From Epilithonimonas sp042695135 (GTDB lineage Bacteria > Bacteroidota > Bacteroidia > Flavobacteriales > Weeksellaceae), in contig NZ_CP170547.1 in assembly GCF_042695135.1 (NCBI RefSeq), positions 992,001 to 1,056,000 on the forward strand: a DNA stretch of 64,000 bases, written 5' to 3'. Under the pieces are notes generated by a model. The model ran no database searches. It worked only from the letters and a program-made list of their open reading frames with translations, and was not told where the DNA came from. This document shows, piece after piece, positions 61,981 to 64,000 of this stretch (positions within the stretch are counted from its first letter, which is position 1; every line of letters begins with the position of its first letter). A program made the position numbers and the translations under genes.

Positions 61981-62235
61981 TTAAGCTAAGCTGTTTACGT
62001 GCTTAGTTAATTTGCTTTTTAAGTTAGCTGCTTTATTCTTGTGAATAATATTTTTCTTAGCTAATTTGTCAAGTAAAGAGATTACTCTTGGTAATTGCTC
62101 TACTGCTACTGCTTTGTCTGCTTCTGTTCTAAGAGACTTCAAAGCTGTTCTTGCAGTCTTGTGATTGTATTTATTACGAAGTCTTCTAACTTCGTTTTGT
62201 CTGATTCTTTTAAGTGCTGATTTATGATTTGCCAT
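61981..62235 (-). CDS. rpsT: 30S ribosomal protein S20
   Basis: The product has 84 aa, normal length. It binds 16S rRNA early in 30S assembly. MANHKSALKRIRQNEVRRLRN is the diagnostic start; the body is Lys/Arg/Ala-rich helices. A longer in-frame start (62256) is not used, because a consensus -7 box covers it. Own promoter upstream; tRNA-Glu follows. Confidence 0.97.
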   Translation of the reverse strand: MANHKSALKRIRQNEVRRLRNKYNHKTARTALKSLRTEADKAVAVEQLPRVISLLDKLAKKNIIHKNKAANLKSKLTKHVNSLA

Positions 62236-62253
62236 AACGTTCAAATGTGGGTG

Positions 62254-62283
62254 CAAAGATAAAAACTAAATTTTAATTTGCAA
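62254..62283 (-). promoter_or_regulatory. Promoter of rpsT
   Basis: On the minus strand TTG (62281-62283), 19 nt, TATCTTTG (62254-62261); the ATG follows 18 nt later. Confidence 0.7.
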
Positions 62284-62344
62284 ACTTTTTTTTGAAAAAA
62301 TTTAAAAATTTATTTGCTGCCTTTTTGAAAGTATAATAGATCAG

Positions 62345-62403
62345 TTAAGGTCTATGGATAAAGAAAAATTTCTTCATTTCTCCCTTAAGGCGGTGCAAAA
62401 ATA
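62345..62403 (-). promoter_or_regulatory. Possible second rpsT promoter with a 10-codon leader ORF
   Basis: TATTTTTG (62396-62403 minus) matches a -7 box. Downstream an ATG at 62377 opens a 10-codon reading frame (MKKFFFIHRP) ending at 62345, in front of an AT-rich stretch and the main rpsT promoter. Could be an attenuation peptide or chance; the rest of 62284-62465 shows no gene. Confidence 0.25.
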
Positions 62404-62465
62404 TAAATATTTTTTAAAAATAAAAATTTTTGAGAGATTTTTTATAAAATTTTAGAAACTGAGTG

Positions 62466-63281
62466 CTAAATGTTCCCGATTACGAACATGTTTTCCATTG
62501 TAGGAGTCGCACTGCCGCCTTGTTTTTCAAGAGTTATGGCAAAAGCTTGTGCTTTCTGGATATTGGCTAAAACAGCTCTTGTGTCCTTTTCTGCAGTGTA
62601 CATTCCGGCGTTCACAGGTTTTCCATCTACAAGTGCCCAAAGCTGGTATTGCATTCCCTTCGGTGCTTTTGGAAGACTTTCCGCGTTCAGATAAACGTCT
62701 TTAGAATTTGAATCCCAATAGACCATTGCTTTTGAATCCGGATGTTTTTCGACACCTTTCAATGGAACAGAGATAATGTCCGGGTTAGATAAAATTGCCA
62801 ACTTCTCCTGAGAGTTCTTCAAAGCCAGATCCTGAGATTTTTTCTCGGCTTGCAATTGTGCAATTTCCTTTTTGTTATTAGAAATATCATTGATCCAGAA
62901 AAAATTTCCAATAATGCTTACAAAAAACAGAACCGAAGCTGCAATCGCATACTTTTGCCATTTAATGGCTTTATTAGGATATATTTCTTGGGTGATCTCG
63001 CCAATTTTAAATTCCGGCTTTTCAGAAATTACAGGTTTGCTTTCTTCAACAGTTTGTTCCTGCTGAATTTTGGTCCAGATTTTGATTTCCAGGTCGTCAG
63101 GTGGTGTTACAGCTTGTGCTGTAGCCAGATCTTCCAAAGTTTTTTGTGCTTCTTCGAATGCTGATCTCACTTCAGCACTATTCTTCATGACACACTCCAA
63201 AATGCCTGCCTCCTCAGGAGAAGCAAGACCTAGAATATAAGATTCTAAGATTCCGGATGATATGTATTCTTCTATGTTCAC
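62466..63281 (-). CDS. Anti-sigma factor, RskA family
   Basis: The product has 271 aa. N-terminal anti-sigma domain (about 1-75: SYILGLASPEEAGILECVMK and the zinc-free ASD-like helices), one transmembrane helix (about 110-130, YAIAASVLFFVSIIGNFFWI) and a periplasmic RskA domain (about 150-271: YWDSNSKDVYLNAESLPKAP, YQLWALVDGKPVNAGMY). It should hold the sigma factor encoded just upstream in an inactive state. It starts 1 nt after the sigma stop. Confidence 0.88.
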   Translation of the reverse strand: MNIEEYISSGILESYILGLASPEEAGILECVMKNSAEVRSAFEEAQKTLEDLATAQAVTPPDDLEIKIWTKIQQEQTVEESKPVISEKPEFKIGEITQEIYPNKAIKWQKYAIAASVLFFVSIIGNFFWINDISNNKKEIAQLQAEKKSQDLALKNSQEKLAILSNPDIISVPLKGVEKHPDSKAMVYWDSNSKDVYLNAESLPKAPKGMQYQLWALVDGKPVNAGMYTAEKDTRAVLANIQKAQAFAITLEKQGGSATPTMENMFVIGNI

Positions 63282-63282
63282 T

Positions 63283-63852
63283 TTATTTATAATCTTTTAA
63301 GAGATCTTTCAATTTGATAAGAGCAGTGCGCATCTTGGTTTTAATTGTACCTAACGGGATTTTTAGTTTTTCAGATATTTCGTTTTGAGTGTAACCTTGA
63401 TAATAAGCCAAATCGATCATTTCGCGTTTATCGGATTCCAAATTACACAGAACATCCGTAAAACCAATAAAATCCGAAGACTTATTAGTTGTTGAGAGTT
63501 CCGTACTGTTATATACGAAATCTGGAAGTGATTGGTTTTTAAGTTCGTTTTGGAAAGACTTGGATTTCAGATAATCAATTGCGGTATTTCTTGCAATGTT
63601 GATCATCCAGGTATAGAATCTTCCTTTCAGAGCATCATATTGATGGATAGAATTCCAGATTTTGACAAAAACATCCTGAATTACTTCTTCAGTATATTCT
63701 TTGGACTGTACTATTCTGAAAATGACACCATACAATGCACCAGAGTAGTGATTGTATAAGTGCTTGAAACCTGCTTCGCTTTTTTTTCTCAGCAGTTCCA
63801 GAAGCTCATCTTCAGAATAAGTTGTTTTAATAATGAGTAATTTACAATTCAA
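63283..63852 (-). CDS. ECF-type RNA polymerase sigma factor
   Basis: The product has up to 189 aa. Region 2 (about 20-95: YNHYSGALYGVIFRIVQ, then VFVKIWNSIHQYDALKG, then WMINIARNTAIDYL) and region 4 (about 125-185: YYQGYTQNEISEKLKIPLGT and TKMRTALIKLKDLL) are clear. It is released from the RskA-type anti-sigma encoded next. The start is uncertain: the only standard codon is TTG at 63852, but a TATATTTG box covers it, and no ATG, GTG or TTG lies between it and region 2. An ATT at 63834 or 63831 is possible. Confidence 0.88.
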   Translation of the reverse strand: MNCKLLIIKTTYSEDELLELLRKKSEAGFKHLYNHYSGALYGVIFRIVQSKEYTEEVIQDVFVKIWNSIHQYDALKGRFYTWMINIARNTAIDYLKSKSFQNELKNQSLPDFVYNSTELSTTNKSSDFIGFTDVLCNLESDKREMIDLAYYQGYTQNEISEKLKIPLGTIKTKMRTALIKLKDLLKDYK

Positions 63853-63857
63853 ATATA
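63850..63857 (-). promoter_or_regulatory. Candidate -7 box overlapping the sigma gene start
   Basis: TATATTTG on the minus strand; the last three bases are the TTG of the longest reading frame. No good TTG lies upstream at the right distance, so it may be accidental. Confidence 0.3.
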
Positions 63858-63935
63858 GAAAAATTATACCAATAATGATTTATTATTCCATTTTGTTGAA
63901 TTTTCATTAATTTAAGATTAATAGTTGTACAATTT

Positions 63936-64000
63936 GGGCGCCTTCATCCGTCTTCCGTTCCCGCTTTTTTGCCATTGCGAATCACCGGAATCATTCAATT
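63936..64000 (+). repeat. Structured intergenic repeat, partial copy D at window end
   Basis: ATTTGGGCGCCTTCATCCGT, then TTCCGTTCCCGCTTTTTTGC, matches the TTTGGGCG... and CGCTTTTTT blocks of copy A; it is cut by the window edge. Confidence 0.4.

Overview
The window is chromosomal DNA of a member of the Bacteroidota, class Flavobacteriia, most likely the Weeksellaceae (Chryseobacterium / Epilithonimonas group). Evidence: the 16S rRNA; low GC; promoters of the Bacteroidota type (TTG, 17-20 nt, TAnnTTTG) in front of many genes; a type IX secretion (T9SS) translocon gene sprA and two proteins with T9SS-type C-terminal signals; and families typical of the phylum (DUF3810, DUF6452/DUF6048, DUF4173, TPR-TM-AraC regulators). 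No phage, insertion sequence or CRISPR array was found. The region reads as core chromosome with small accessory islets.

Layout. 1-18.7 kb: a TlpA-like thioredoxin, tRNA-Met, a candidate small RNA, a minus-strand block (DUF3810 protease-like, FucP-type sugar transporter, PlsC, GtrA), a BadF-family sugar kinase, malic enzyme, ruvA, the 7.1-kb sprA gene, gcvH and a VanZ-like gene. 18.7-25.1 kb: a complete rRNA operon (16S, tRNA-Ile, tRNA-Ala, 23S, 5S) behind five tandem promoters, with RNase III-type processing stems and a degenerate tRNA-like element in the spacer. The 16S 3' end lacks the canonical anti-Shine-Dalgarno CCUCC. 25.4-41.2 kb: a thioredoxin-fold lipoprotein without CxxC, rlmD, DUF6452/DUF6048, sppA, folK, two tandem OmpA-like porins, recQ, fmt, a secreted endonuclease/phosphatase-family protein and a GH3 glucosidase. 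41.4-44.2 kb: an 11-unit 21-bp repeat, an M1 peptidase and a ParDE toxin-antitoxin pair. 44.2-54.8 kb: clpB, a membrane-bound TPR-AraC regulator, two T9SS cargo proteins (one a metzincin protease) and a paaG/paaI-like pair. 54.8-59.7 kb: two adjacent transcription units around a small winged-helix regulator that share an identical 15-bp inverted-repeat operator over their -7 boxes. 59.7-64 kb: aroQ, small envelope proteins, rpsT with tRNA-Glu, and a sigma/anti-sigma pair.

How the genes fit together. SprA is the outer-membrane pore through which T9SS cargo such as the products at 49.5 and 50.7 kb leaves the cell. The sugar transporter, BadF-family kinase and GH3 enzyme suggest carbohydrate scavenging, although they are not in one operon. 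The most interesting unexplained unit is the predicted regulon at 54.8-59.7 kb: a 6-TM protein, a membrane-anchored protein and the regulator, then a Tat-type phosphoesterase, a Coq4-family protein, a large DUF4173-like membrane protein and a lipoprotein.

Limits: everything is read by eye from sequence. Family names come from recognised motifs and were not searched. Promoters, operators and terminators are pattern calls.
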